From Symsagittifera roscoffensis (Eukaryota > Xenacoelomorpha > Acoela > Convolutidae), in the NCBI RefSeq assembly GCF_963678635.1, contig NC_087064.1, positions 63,791,548-63,855,547 on the forward strand: DNA of 64,000 bases. Reading direction: 5' to 3'. The notes beneath the pieces were generated by a model. That model was given only the letters and a program-made list of their open reading frames with translations. It was not told the origin of the DNA and ran no database searches. Position 1 is the stretch's first letter, and each line of letters opens with the position of its first letter. Below, piece by piece: positions 39,892 through 51,900 of this stretch. Both the position numbers and the translations under genes were made by a program.

Positions 39892-42875
39892 AACCACGCA
39901 ATGGTTGACATTGTGTCTCAGCCGACTCTCAATCTCCTAATGAAAATGAGAAAAACTAACTGTAGAAAGTCTTTTTAAAGCTTTGTTTTTTTATCAGACC
40001 ATTATTCTTTTAGGAAATCTCATTTTGTATTAGAATGATGATTTTATGCGTGTGTAAGTGCAATTGTGAAAGCTTGCGTTTGTGTGTGTTTGTGCGTGTG
40101 GGTGGAGGTTTGCGTACGTGTGAGTGTGTGTGCGTGCGTTTGTTTGCGTGTGTCTCTGTGTGTTTGCGTGTACTTTTTGTGTGTGTGTTTGTTTGTTTGT
40201 GTGCGTGCGTGTCTGTGAGTGTGCGCGTGTGTTTTTGATGGCGGTTTTCACCTCTCACGCGAAATACAAACACTCAATGATTTACATAATTTCTTAGTCA
40301 ACTTTTAATCTTAAGAAGAAAGTGAGAAGAATTAACATTTCTGTCTTCAACGCCCGAATGGAGGTTACCAATTATTCTGTAGAATGTCATTTTAAAGCCT
40401 TGCTTTTTAAGATCTTTTTTATTTTAGGAATTTCCATTTTGCAATAGAATCATGGTCTGTGTGCGTGTGTCTCTGTTAGTGTGTGCTTGCGTGTGTGTGT
40501 GCGCGCTTGCGTGCGTGCGTGTGCGTTGGTTTATGTGCATGTGTTCTCCTCCCACGCCAAAGCATTTACACGCAATGGTTGACATAAATTCCTAGTCAAC
40601 TCTCAACCTTCCGAACCTACTTTTTTTCTTCGAAACTAGAACGTAGGTTACCAACTATTCTGTAGAATATCATTTTAGAGCCTTGCTTTTGTATTAGAGA
40701 TCATTTTCATTTTCGATTACATTGATGCTTTTATGCGTGTGTGTGTGTGTGTGTGTGTGTGCGTGTGTGCGTGCGCGCGTCTGTGTGTGTGTTTGCTGTG
40801 TTCACCTCCTACAAGTAATACATACACGCAATGGTAGACATAATTTTTTAGTCAACTCTCATTCCGACGAAAGTAAGGCGAGCTATTTTTTTTGCTTCGA
40901 AGGCCCTCCGTTTTTATTATTCATTTTTGTAGGAAATGTCATTTTGTATTAGAATGATGCTTTGAGTGCGTGTGTCTGCATTAGTGTGTGCGTGCATGTA
41001 TGTTTCTATGCGTGCGTGTGTGTGTGCGTGCGTGAGTGTTTGTCTGTGCTTGGGCGTGTGTGTCTGCGTCTGATCGTGAGTGCGTGTGTGTGTCTGTGTG
41101 TGAACTTGCTTGCGTGCGTACGTGCGTGTGTGTGCGAGCGTGTGTGTGCAAGTGTGCGTGCGCGTGTGCCTGTGCTTTGGTGTGTGTGTCTGATCGTGAG
41201 TGCGTGTGTGTGTCTGTGCGTGAACTTGCTTGCGTGAGTGCGTGCGTGTGTGCGTGCGAGCGTGTGTGTGCAAGTGTGCGTGCGCGTGTGCCTGTGCTTT
41301 GGTGTGTGTGTGTGTGTGATCGTGAGTGCATGTGTGTGCATGTGTATGTGAGCTTGCGTGCGGGTGTGAGTGCGTGCAAGCAAGTGTGTGTGCGTGTTCG
41401 TGTGTGTATGTGTTTGTGTGTGTTCAGGAGATCTCCTCCCATATGAAAACGCAAACACGGGATGGTCGACATAGTTTCTTAGGCAATACTCAACCTTCGA
41501 AAAATGGGAAAAAACTAACTTTTTTTCTTCCAAACAGGACCGGATATTATCAAATTTTCTGTAGAAGGTCATTTTAAAGCTTTGCTTTTTCCTTAGACCC
41601 TTAATATTTTTGAAAAGATCATTTTGTTTTAGATCGATGTTTTGTGTGCGTGGGTATGCGTGCGCGTGTGTGTGTGTGTGTCTGTATGTGAGCTTGTGGA
41701 CGTTAGTGCCAGCGTGTGTGAATGTGAGCGTGTGTGCGTGGCATGCGTGCGTCTGTTTTTGTGTGTTGAAGTGCGTGTGTGTGTTTCTGTGTGCGTGCAT
41801 GTGTGCGCGTGCGTGTGTGTCTTAAGTCACGCCGTAAGTCTTTTCTAGAGTCGCGCAGTCAATTTTTTTTGTAAGACACGCAGTCGGTTTTTTCTGAAGT
41901 CGGGCCGTCGGTCTTCTCTTAAGTCACGCCGTCAGTCTTTTCTTCATCCTTACTCGTGTTAGAATGATGGTTTGTATGTGTGTTTGTGTGTGTATGTGTG
42001 TAGGCGTGTGCGTGGGTGCTTGCGTTTATGTGTGTGTGTGTGCGTGTGTGTGTGTGTGTGTGTGTTTTTCAATCACGCAATGGTTGACACAGTGTCTTAG
42101 CCGGCTCTCAATCTCCCGATGAAAATGAGAAAAGCTAACTGTAGAAGGTCTTTTTAAAGCTTTGCTTTGTTATCAGACCGTTATTCTTTTGGTAATTCTC
42201 GACATAGTTTCTTATACAATACTAAATCTTTCAAAAATGAGAAAAACTAATTTTTTTTCTTAAAAACCAGACTGGAGGTTACCAACTTTTCTGTAGAAGG
42301 TCATTTTAAAGCTTTGCTTTTTCCTTAGACTCTTATTGTTTTTGAGAATCTCATTTTGTTTTATGTTTTTGTTTTGTATTCGTGGGTATGCACCTGTGTG
42401 TGTGTGTGTGTTTGTGTGTGTGTGCGTGTGTGTGTGCGTGTGTGTGTGTGTGCGTGTGTGTGTGTGTGTGTGTGCGTGTGTTTGTATGTGAGCTTGCGGG
42501 CGTAAGTGCAAGCGTGTGTAAATGTGAGCGTGTGTGCATGCATGCATCTGTGTTTGTCTGTGCTTGGGCGTGTGTGTCTGCGTCTGATCGTGAGTGCGTG
42601 TGTGTGCCTGTGTGTGAACTTGCTTGCGTGCGTGTGTGTGCGAGCGTGTGTGTGCAAGTGTGCGTGCGCGTGTGCCTGTGCTTTGGTGTGTGTGTCTGAT
42701 CGTGAGTGCATGTGTGTGTCTCTGTGTGAACTTGCTTGCGTGAGTGCGTGCGTGTGTGCGTGCGAGCGTGTGTGTGCAAGTGTGCGTGTGCCTGTGCTTT
42801 GGTGTGTGTGTGTGATCGTGAGTGCATGTGTGTGCATGTGTATGTGAGCTTGCGTGCGGGTGTGAGTGCGTGCAA

Positions 42876-42914
<39 letters not shown>

Positions 42915-45900
42915 TTTGTGTATGTGTTTGTGTGTGTGTTCAGGAGATCTCCTCCCATATGAAAACGCAAACACGCGATGTTCGACATAGTTTCTTAGGC
43001 AATACTCAACCTTCGAAAAATGGGAAAAAACTAAATTTTTTTCTTCCAAACAGGACCGGATATTATCAAATTTTCTGTAGAAGGTCATTTTAATGCTTTG
43101 CTTTTTCCTTAGACCCTTAATATTTTTGAAAAGGTCATTTTGTTTTAGATCGATGTTTTGTGTGCGTGGGTATGCGTGCGCGTGTGTGTGTGTGTGTCTG
43201 TATGTGAGCTTGTGGACGTTAGTGCAAGCGTGTGTAAATGTGAGCGTGTGTGCGTGCATGCGTCTGTTTTTGTGCGTTGACGTTCGTGTGTGTTTCTGTG
43301 TGCGTGCATGTGTGTGCGTGTGTGTGCGCGTGCGTGTGTTTCGTAAGTCGCGCCGTCAGTCTTTTCTGAAGTCGCGCCGTCAGTCTTTTCTTGGGTCGCG
43401 CAGTCAATCTTTTCGTAAGAAGCGTAGTCGGTCTTTTCGTTAGTCGGGCCGTCAGTCTTTTCTGAAGTCGCGCCGTCGGTTTTTTCTTAAATCGCACCGT
43501 CAGTCTTTTCTTGGGTCGCGGCGTCAGTCTTTTCCTAAGTCGCGCTGCTCAAGTCTTTTCTGAAGTCGCACCTTTTATTGTAATTTTAAAAAAAGCAGTT
43601 AAAAATCAGTTAATGGCGCTCCATAACTTACCGCTCAGTAGCTTTATCTTAGATAAACACAATCTTAGCAGCTATCACTTGAAGATTCGGTTCAGCCACT
43701 TCAAAAATAAACATCGCAAAGAAACTTCTTCCTTCGAGAAAAATGTATCAAGCAAAATCTAGAAAAGTTATGCAAAAAAAATCATACGTTTTTCTATCTT
43801 CATCATGATTTTCATTCAAGTTGTTGAGGTCAGACTAATCCCAGGTCTCACAGATCAAAGACAGTTTGAGTGAAGAGCATATGCTAGATTTCATCAAACT
43901 CAGAAATCTCAACTGGTGATCATAAACACAGTAATTGGTCGCAAATTACACAACTGGTACTTTTGTGATGCTCAGCTTGCGAAGTCAACTTAATCCCCTT
44001 TCTCATTTTTTTATTCTCAATTGAAACTTTCAGATCTAATCTCAGTTTCTAACTTCGACTCCTTAAACCTTGTTGATCTACCTCTGAATGCAAGCAAGTT
44101 ATGGCCCAGGTTTTGCCCAATTAACTTTCTATCAGAGTTTGCAGCTTATAGTTAGTAGCCTTTAGCAATGATGGACTTGAAACTGGCGGCATTCGATTGA
44201 AGTATGAAAATTGTCAAGAATCGTCGGCGAATATTGTGGCGCTGGTGCAAAGTAAGAGCATGTTCACTAAAGTAACGGGCAAAAACAATCTGCATCTGCC
44301 AAGGGCAAAACCCACTCTCCCCTAGAAACTAAAAGTTGAGCAGTGCATAGCCTACACCATCAAGTTGCATCATCAGGCAGAAATGATCAAGCAGAAGCAA
44401 GAAAATTGAAACCTTGTGCGGTTCTAAGCACAACCACATTGACCTGTTGAAGAACGACTGCTCGGGAACGAACGGCTACGTCATTTGGATGAAGTGTAAT
44501 TCCTCATAGTGCTCCAAGAGAAAATTACAGTGCAAAGAAGTATAGTGAACCAGTGCGCAAAACTGCGCCTAGGGTCAGAGGAGGTTCTCGATAACTACTT
44601 CGGTCTAAGCCAAGTGCTGATGACCCAAGTTTTATAGAAAAAATAACCACCCCACTCTTCAATGCTGTGGTGCCCAATGGGCTGCCTATCATGAATGACC
44701 ATTTTGTGATGTTGGAGAGCTTTGAACCAGCTGACACGTTTCTAGAGCTGGGAGTTTGAGGAACTGCGAAAACCCGGGGAAGACTCGTTGTGAAGAAAGG
44801 ACTGTGCTCATGCAAGCTGCGAGGAAGACAGGAGTCTCAAGTAAAATTTGCTATTTGCGCAGGAAGGGGTATATGACCCGACCCGACTGCACTGCAAGTT
44901 GAGATGTAACAGTGGTCAACCTTGTGCTCAAAGCAGTGGGTCCAACCCGGCATGTGCATCAGGTGCGAAGACCTTAGAACTTTCCAAGTGTGGGCGAGAT
45001 GATGTGAGGGGCTACAATTTCGTAACCCGCTGTTTTTGCTTAACTACAGCCTAAACCTGATAAGCGAGAACGTCTCATGGTTGCATTAAGGGGAGCTTCA
45101 TGCTTCAGTTTTGCCGCAGCTGCTTCTCATCTATTCGAATCAGATGATGGGCAGCTACCTGTGAAGCAATATGGCGATATAATCCCAGTCTCAAGTCCCA
45201 ACCCGTCATTTCTAGTTCTAACTCTGAGTCGCTGCCAAAAATGTGCTAAGTTTTGTGTCTCGGATGCCTGGCGTAGTATCTGGACCAACGCATTAGCCGG
45301 CAACTAGACCCAAACAGTAAAAAAATATATTTTCAACGGCTAGGTTGAGAAAAACAAAGCCTATTTGTTGATGGATCTACCCGCATCCAAGTTTAGGCGT
45401 AAATAATCGATTATAACGGATTATTATGATGATTTTTTGACAATTATAATCGATTATAATTACCAAAATTAGGTCTTTAAGGGATTTATAATTGATTATA
45501 ATCGTGATATTTTCCAAGAGATTATTAACTCTTATAATCGATTATATTTGATTATAATTGATTATAGTTCTTACTAAAAACCCTTACAATCAATTATAAT
45601 CGATTATAATCGATTATAATCTCTTATTTTGCCGAAATTTTCTTTTATTCGAAATATATCTTATGGGTTATTTTTTTGTGTCAATAAAAAATCTCTGAAA
45701 GAGAGATCTCTTGAACACTTTGGTTCATCTGAACATAAAGTTATACCACGAAACAAAAGTTTCATAGAGATCCTTTCATATGAGTGGAAAGGTTCTCGCG
45801 GTAGATGATAAATAAATTTTCCGAATCAATCATGAAACTAAATCAATCTGCTGATGTTTTGGTGTTTAAAAAAGCTTAAAATATGCATCACAAAACAACT

Positions 45901-48900
45901 CTAATGGGGAAAAAATGAAAAAAAAACTTATAAATTTGAATTAATTGGAAAACTTTAAAAACATTTTTCTCATTTTTCATAGGAACCAACGTACACAAAA
46001 AGCATAAAATATACGCAATTTAGATGCAACTTCGAAGACAAAAATGGACAAACAAAAGGGATTATAATCAATTATAATCAATTATAATGGATTTTTGTGC
46101 AAAACTAATAAAATAGAAATTTGAATAAAAATAATGGATTATAATCAATTATAATCGATTATAATTGTATCAAAAAATAGACGAATAAATAATCGATTAT
46201 AATCGATTATAATGGATTATAGTTAATTATAATTTGAATTTAAAAAGAGAGATTATATACGATTATTAATTGATTAAAATTGATTGTTTCTCAATTATAG
46301 TGAGACTGGTACTAAAATCGTAATATAATCGATTATTAACGCTTGAAACTGGATGCGGGTAGAGACAAGAGGAGCGGTGCGATCAAGGATCGTGACTTTC
46401 CATGATGATATCGTTCTTTACGACTTCTTGTTTGACATTATGCTATCGCAAGCCCTACGGCTACATTCGAGGGTTGAAATGATTTTTAGAAAGCCAGCGC
46501 GGCGAGAACCAATTTCTGATTGGTAGTGCAGTTGATAGTGAATTTCAGTGGGGGCCGGTCAAGAGGACTTGGACAAGCAGGAAGCATATGAACCATTTTT
46601 GAGCGTACAACGCAAAGGTCAGCAATGACGCGGAACTCACCCATTCATACGAACTGGATTACGACCATGTTTCAACGATCAGAATACAAGAGCCCAGAAA
46701 CTTTTCAGACTTTAGGCTTTAGCGGCGGAAAAAATCAATGAGGACATGCACTTTTGTTGTTAGAACACAATCGAGCAAGACAAGTCATTGATCTAAGAGA
46801 GCTCTTGTTGTAAGCAAAGATGCAACAGGAAAACCAAAGCCGTGCGAAGCAATGTATTTAACCAACTGTTTGTGCGAGCTGCATGATTAGACTTCAAAAA
46901 GAAGTTTGCTCCGACCTGCGAACCCGAAACGAAGACGATACTATTGGCTTTGTCATCATTAGGTGCAGGCGATAACATGAAGTCGCAAATACGAGGGTCG
47001 ATATTCCGACTGCATGACAAAATCCATTGTATTGGTTCCTGGAATTGTGGGATTCTAGATCAAGCGGTCATCTGGCTAAGTAACTGCGTAACAACGAATC
47101 AACAATGACAAAATTTGGAGCGCTTCGGTTTAGCCGACTGCAAATCAGCAAATATCCAGCGGATATCAGCTCATCATTATCGAAGAAGGGCTGATCTAAA
47201 GGAGGGCCAGCAGAAGTAGTCTTAATGAAAAATGAGGACTAAAGTGGCAATCTGAGTCATCTCTCCCGCTGTCCAAAAAATCCTAGCCTAATGGCTGCCA
47301 AATGGTTACTTCGATATCTAAAAGGAGGCAAAAATCATTAGCTGTGCTATATTAAGGAAGTTCACGGCTTCGAGCTATATGGATCTGCAGATGTTGACTA
47401 GGGTGGAGGTATGGATACTTGTGAACTATTGCCTGTCGCTTTTTTTGCAGAAAAAGGGGCAACACCCAGCTGGGGCACTATTCAGCAACCAACTGCGTCC
47501 ATATCTACAAATGAAACTGGAGCTATTTGAGAGGCTCCTCATCTACAATCACTCCTCAGTGAGATGAGTTTTATGAGTGCCTGACCTGCTGACAGTCATT
47601 AACGAAGACAACCAGGGCTGCATTAAGATGTGCGAGAATCCTGTATTCCAGAAGCAAACGAAGCAACAATCTGTCCGAGAACGAATTGACGATGGGACTG
47701 TCGCACTTAGTGTTGTCCCATCAAAAACAATTAACTCGACTAGTTAACGAAAACTCTGAGCAAGTTTAAGGTGGATCAACGTTGTCCAACATTGATGGGA
47801 TACATGCTGATATTGGACCAAGCGGTCGTATATTTGCAGTTTTGTAATTTTACATCTTTAAACTTGCTTTTTTTCTTCCAGGCATAATTAGAACTAAAAA
47901 TAGAATCGCTGAAATAGCTAACTAAAATGGATTATAATGGATTATAATGGATTTTTTTACCTCATAAATAATCGATTATAATCGATTATAATGGATTATA
48001 ATGGATTTTTTAACCTCATAAATAATGGATTATAATGGATTTTCTTGACAAAATAATCGATTTCAGTGACAAAAATAATGGATTATAATCGATTATAATC
48101 GATTATAATGGATTATTTTTTCTCAAAAATAATCGATTATAATGGCAATATAATCGATTTCGTGGTCTGAATTTTACATCCGTAATGGATTATAATCGAT
48201 TATTTTTGTCTCGGGAATCCATTATAATCGATTAGAATCCATGGGCGCTCGGTGCGGGAGTGCTGAGGTCAGATTGTTGCAAGGTCAAACAGATCAAAAA
48301 CAGATTAATTTTATAGAATCTGGATGGAGTTAAACTTCATTAAAACTCATTAAACTGAGACAAGATCAGGTGGGTATCATAAATTAACAAAATAATCGGC
48401 AACAATGTAACTTGTGTTTTTGTGATGTTCAGTTTAACAACTAATTTTTTTCTTTGTTTATTTCTTCTCCTTCAATCACCTCCCTTTTTTGTCCTCAGTT
48501 GAAACGTCCAATCAAATCTCATTCTCTAACCCCATCCCTTTAACCCTAGTTGATCTAGGCCTGAATCCTTATACAATTTTTGTGCAACTAACAATTTCTT
48601 CATAAGGTTGCGTTGTACTTGGACGCCAATAGACATCCATTGTAGATAGCTGAGCGCTAGCTGAAAATCAGGTAAAAATTTTATCATGCTGTTTGCTAAC
48701 TTTTTTGAATCGGATGGTTTACTATTCCCTATATGTATATGTGTGTATATTAGTGTGTTGTGCATGTGTATTTTTGTGTTGTAGGTCCGGTGAGCAGTGC
48801 CCTGGAGAACCAATATGGCGCCAGGGGTATCACAGTGTTGGGGTCCATCATGGCCTCAGTTGGCTTCATCCTGTCCACCATCGCACCCTCCATCAACTAC

Positions 48901-51900
48901 TTCATCCTCTGCTGGGGAGTCATCGGGGGTACAAAATCCGCATATGCTACTCAACCATTGACTTGGTTCTTAATAGGGGTAGTTATTTTTGAAGAGATAC
49001 CATTACAATTGTTTAACGTGGGGGAGCTGAAGAGACCCGTGAAGTAAGGGTTGGGGAGCGAATGCCGCGCAGAGGCTTGAGTTTAACTTGGAAACCATAA
49101 ATGACTGTTAGTTAGCAAATTAAACAATTATCTTTTTTTAAAAAAACCTTAACTTGTGTCTATCTGACGTGTAGCTCAATATTTAAAAAGAGCAAAAAGA
49201 GCGAGTAATTTCAAATATATTAGGATTTTTATTTAGTCAATTATTTTTGATCCAGTAAAAAAATGATGTTAACTGAAGGTCGTCTCATCAACAATTCGTT
49301 TGAACTTCGGCAATTTTTTTGGTTGGTCACCACAGCTAAGCAAAGTAGTAGTTGTTGTTGTTGTGACTTCTGCTTGTTGTGTACAGGGTGTGGCTTCGGT
49401 CTGGTGTACCTGCCCTCGATAGTGGTGGCCAGTCACTGGTTCCAGGCCAAGAGAGGCACCGCCATGGGCTTCATAGTGTCCGGGTCAGGCGTGGGCGCCT
49501 CGGTCATGTCCAAAGTGGTCGTGTTCCTCTTCTCACGCTACGATTGGCGAGGCGTCGTCTGGATCATAGTGGGACTCATTCTGAACATGGTGGCCATGGG
49601 CACACTGTTCCGACCAATCAGAAGTGCCGATTTCAGAGTGATGAAGAAGGACGAGGACGATGACTCCATCCATGTAGACCACACTCCCACCGTCCGCACT
49701 ACTCACATAGGCAACAGAGGTTGGCTTTATTTGTCTTCTTTCTCCGTTCTGTTTCTGGAGTAACTCAACAGCAGCACTTATTCTCATAACTACATCCTCA
49801 ATCTTATTGGTCAAAAATTCTAATCATAATCCACTCATAAATACATTGGAGGAGAAGTAAACAGTTTATGCTCTTCGCAAAATTTGAAAAGTGCCATAAT
49901 GTTCGAGTGGGTTAAATTGGGGGGAGGGGGGGGTATTCTCACGATGGAGGGACCGAATGATGGAACTCTTTTAACCAATCAGAATCGATAGAGGTTCCTA
50001 TTGCCTGAATGGCTTTTGCACAAGACCGAAGTCATTATTAACAGAAAATGATTTATAGCGGTACAGCAAAGTTTTCTGTATAATTGGTGCAGATTTTCGT
50101 TGTTTTTTGCATTTTTTAAAATCAGTTCAAAAATTTTTCAATACCCGACTTCGATCTTGCAATATGGGAAAATTCATGTATCTGATTATTTTAATCCGTC
50201 AATATTAATTTTAATGGCCTGGATGCACATCTGTATTCACTTCTGTGGTTTTTTTGCGATTTCTTTGAGATTTTTGACTACTCATTTCTGATTGGCTGAA
50301 AAAAACTGACAATCAGTTCCGAACGCTTGGTTCCTCCATCATGAGGGACGCCACCGGTTAGAGCGACACCAGAAAACGACTTTGAAAGATTCAAAAGACC
50401 CAAAGGATCCATTTTATAGGAATGAAATCCGCGTTGATTTGCTAGTAGGTAGTTACAACGACGACATGCCAGGCACCTTCTACGGGGGATCCCAAGGCAA
50501 CATGCTCCAGTACCCTGGGTCCCAGCACGTTCCAGACTCCGTCTCACCCTCGCCTCCGGTGACTATGAACGGGTATGGAGCTCAAGTGGGGTCCATTTAC
50601 GAAGTGAGCCATCTGTGGGACACCCACGAGGAGTACTATGGACAACAGAATGTAAGCAGCTGGCACATGGGGGATTTGGAAACGATACTTGGTTTTTTGG
50701 CTTTTTCGCGATTCCCTTGTTCGAATATTTTGCTTTTTATATTAAGTTTGGGAGCACTGATCTTCTTTAAAAAGTTGTAAGCTGTGTTTTGTAAATTTTA
50801 AAATCGATTATGTTGTAACAGAAAGGATCGTGTCTTTCAAACGCCTCAATACTTGTGAAAAAAACTGCACCAAAACAAATATTCGAACAAAAGATTGCCA
50901 AAGGTTTGAAAATACAGCTGGTTCCGATTGGAAACTCTCAAGAATTGTTGCAGTGTTTAGTGATCTTTTAGACGAATCGTAGTCGGACCCAAATTGCGCA
51001 GCCACAAGGCGGCGGTGGTGGCCGCTACATTCGAACAGGAGTGCCTCGGGAAGGCAACACGAGACGCAGCACTTTCCGAATTGACACTTTCCGAGCATCC
51101 AATCTTGACCTGCGGAACCGAGTGGTGAGCGAACGCAACTTGTCCCCGGGACGCTCGCGACACACAGTGTATTCGAATGACGGCTACTACTCCATACCTG
51201 ATGTGACTCAGTATGAAAGTGTGAAGAATGGGGAGGGGGGAGACGAGGAGGAGGATAATTTAAAAGATGCCGTACTGGGACCCCTGAAAGAGATGCTGGA
51301 CTTCTCCCTGTTGAAGAGAAAAAGTTTTTCTCTCCTTGTTTTTGCAACTGTCTGCACCATGATGGGTAAGAACTCTGAACAACAAAATAGATTTGAATGC
51401 ATTGAATCTGATTGATGCTTACTTTTTTTTCGTCCAATCAGCACATGGCTTAAGAATTGTAAAATTCTCTTCAAAAAACAAAACGAGTCTTCTCTCACTA
51501 TGCACCTTCTGGTACTGCGGTCGCAGTAACCTTGAAGTTATCTTATACATTAAATGAAAATCGGAATGCTCCATGGACGCAATGTTTAACTGAACGCAAT
51601 GTTTTAGCTTTGTCAAATGCAACATTTAAAAAATTCTTTGGGCTTAACGTTTAAGAGAAGGCCAAGAATGTTCTAGAACTTTCAAGTTTTCGTAAGTTTG
51701 GAATATTCAAGAATTATTTTGACAAAAATTCAATTCTTCAGACAAGATGAACTCAATTCTTTTTCAAAACTAGACAGTGCCCGTCCGTTTTTTCCCAAAT
51801 TTTGGTCTTTTCAGATTGATATGATTCTGAAACGAACCAAATAAAAACAGCAACCTCCTTGCTAGAACAACTAGCTGTTGCAAACCGATTTGCGCTTTGA

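Larger units (their letters stand above)
43822..48578 (+). mobile_element. decayed Ty1/copia-like LTR retrotransposon
   Basis: It is bounded by diverged direct repeats: the 5' LTR at about 43822-44096 (TGTTGAGGTCAGACTAATCC) and the 3' LTR at about 48261-48578 (TGCTGAGGTCAGATTGTTGC). Both contain CAGATCAAA.ACAG, TTTTGTGATG.TCAG and CCTTGTTGATCTA / CCTAGTTGATCTA. Near the 3' end, 47291-47800 (+) encodes a copia-type RNase H region: [12 protein letters not shown], then GSADVD followed by a stop where Trp is expected, then [19 protein letters not shown]. Stops and frameshifts occur throughout, so it is inactive. A TIR element (45377-46362) is inserted inside. LTR edges are approximate and no target duplication is evident. 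Confidence 0.8.

Noticed and set aside
39576-43443. Long ORFs on both strands translating as Val/Cys or His/Thr repeats (up to 302 codons)
   Set aside because: They are frames through TG/CA microsatellite and satellite DNA, overlap on both strands, and show no independent coding evidence.
43345-43572. CRISPR-like regular 24-bp repeat
   Set aside because: Units are contiguous with no spacers, in a eukaryotic intron; it is a minisatellite.
44525-45307. ORFs of 68-96 codons in the LTR element interior
   Set aside because: I could not match them to gag or pol with confidence, and frames are short and broken; kept only as part of the element.
49720-49763. Continuation of MCT exon 3 to the stop at 49763 as the true C terminus
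   Set aside because: The next exons (50449, 50972, 52769) continue the transporter in matching phase with TM7-TM10, so the read-through is intronic.
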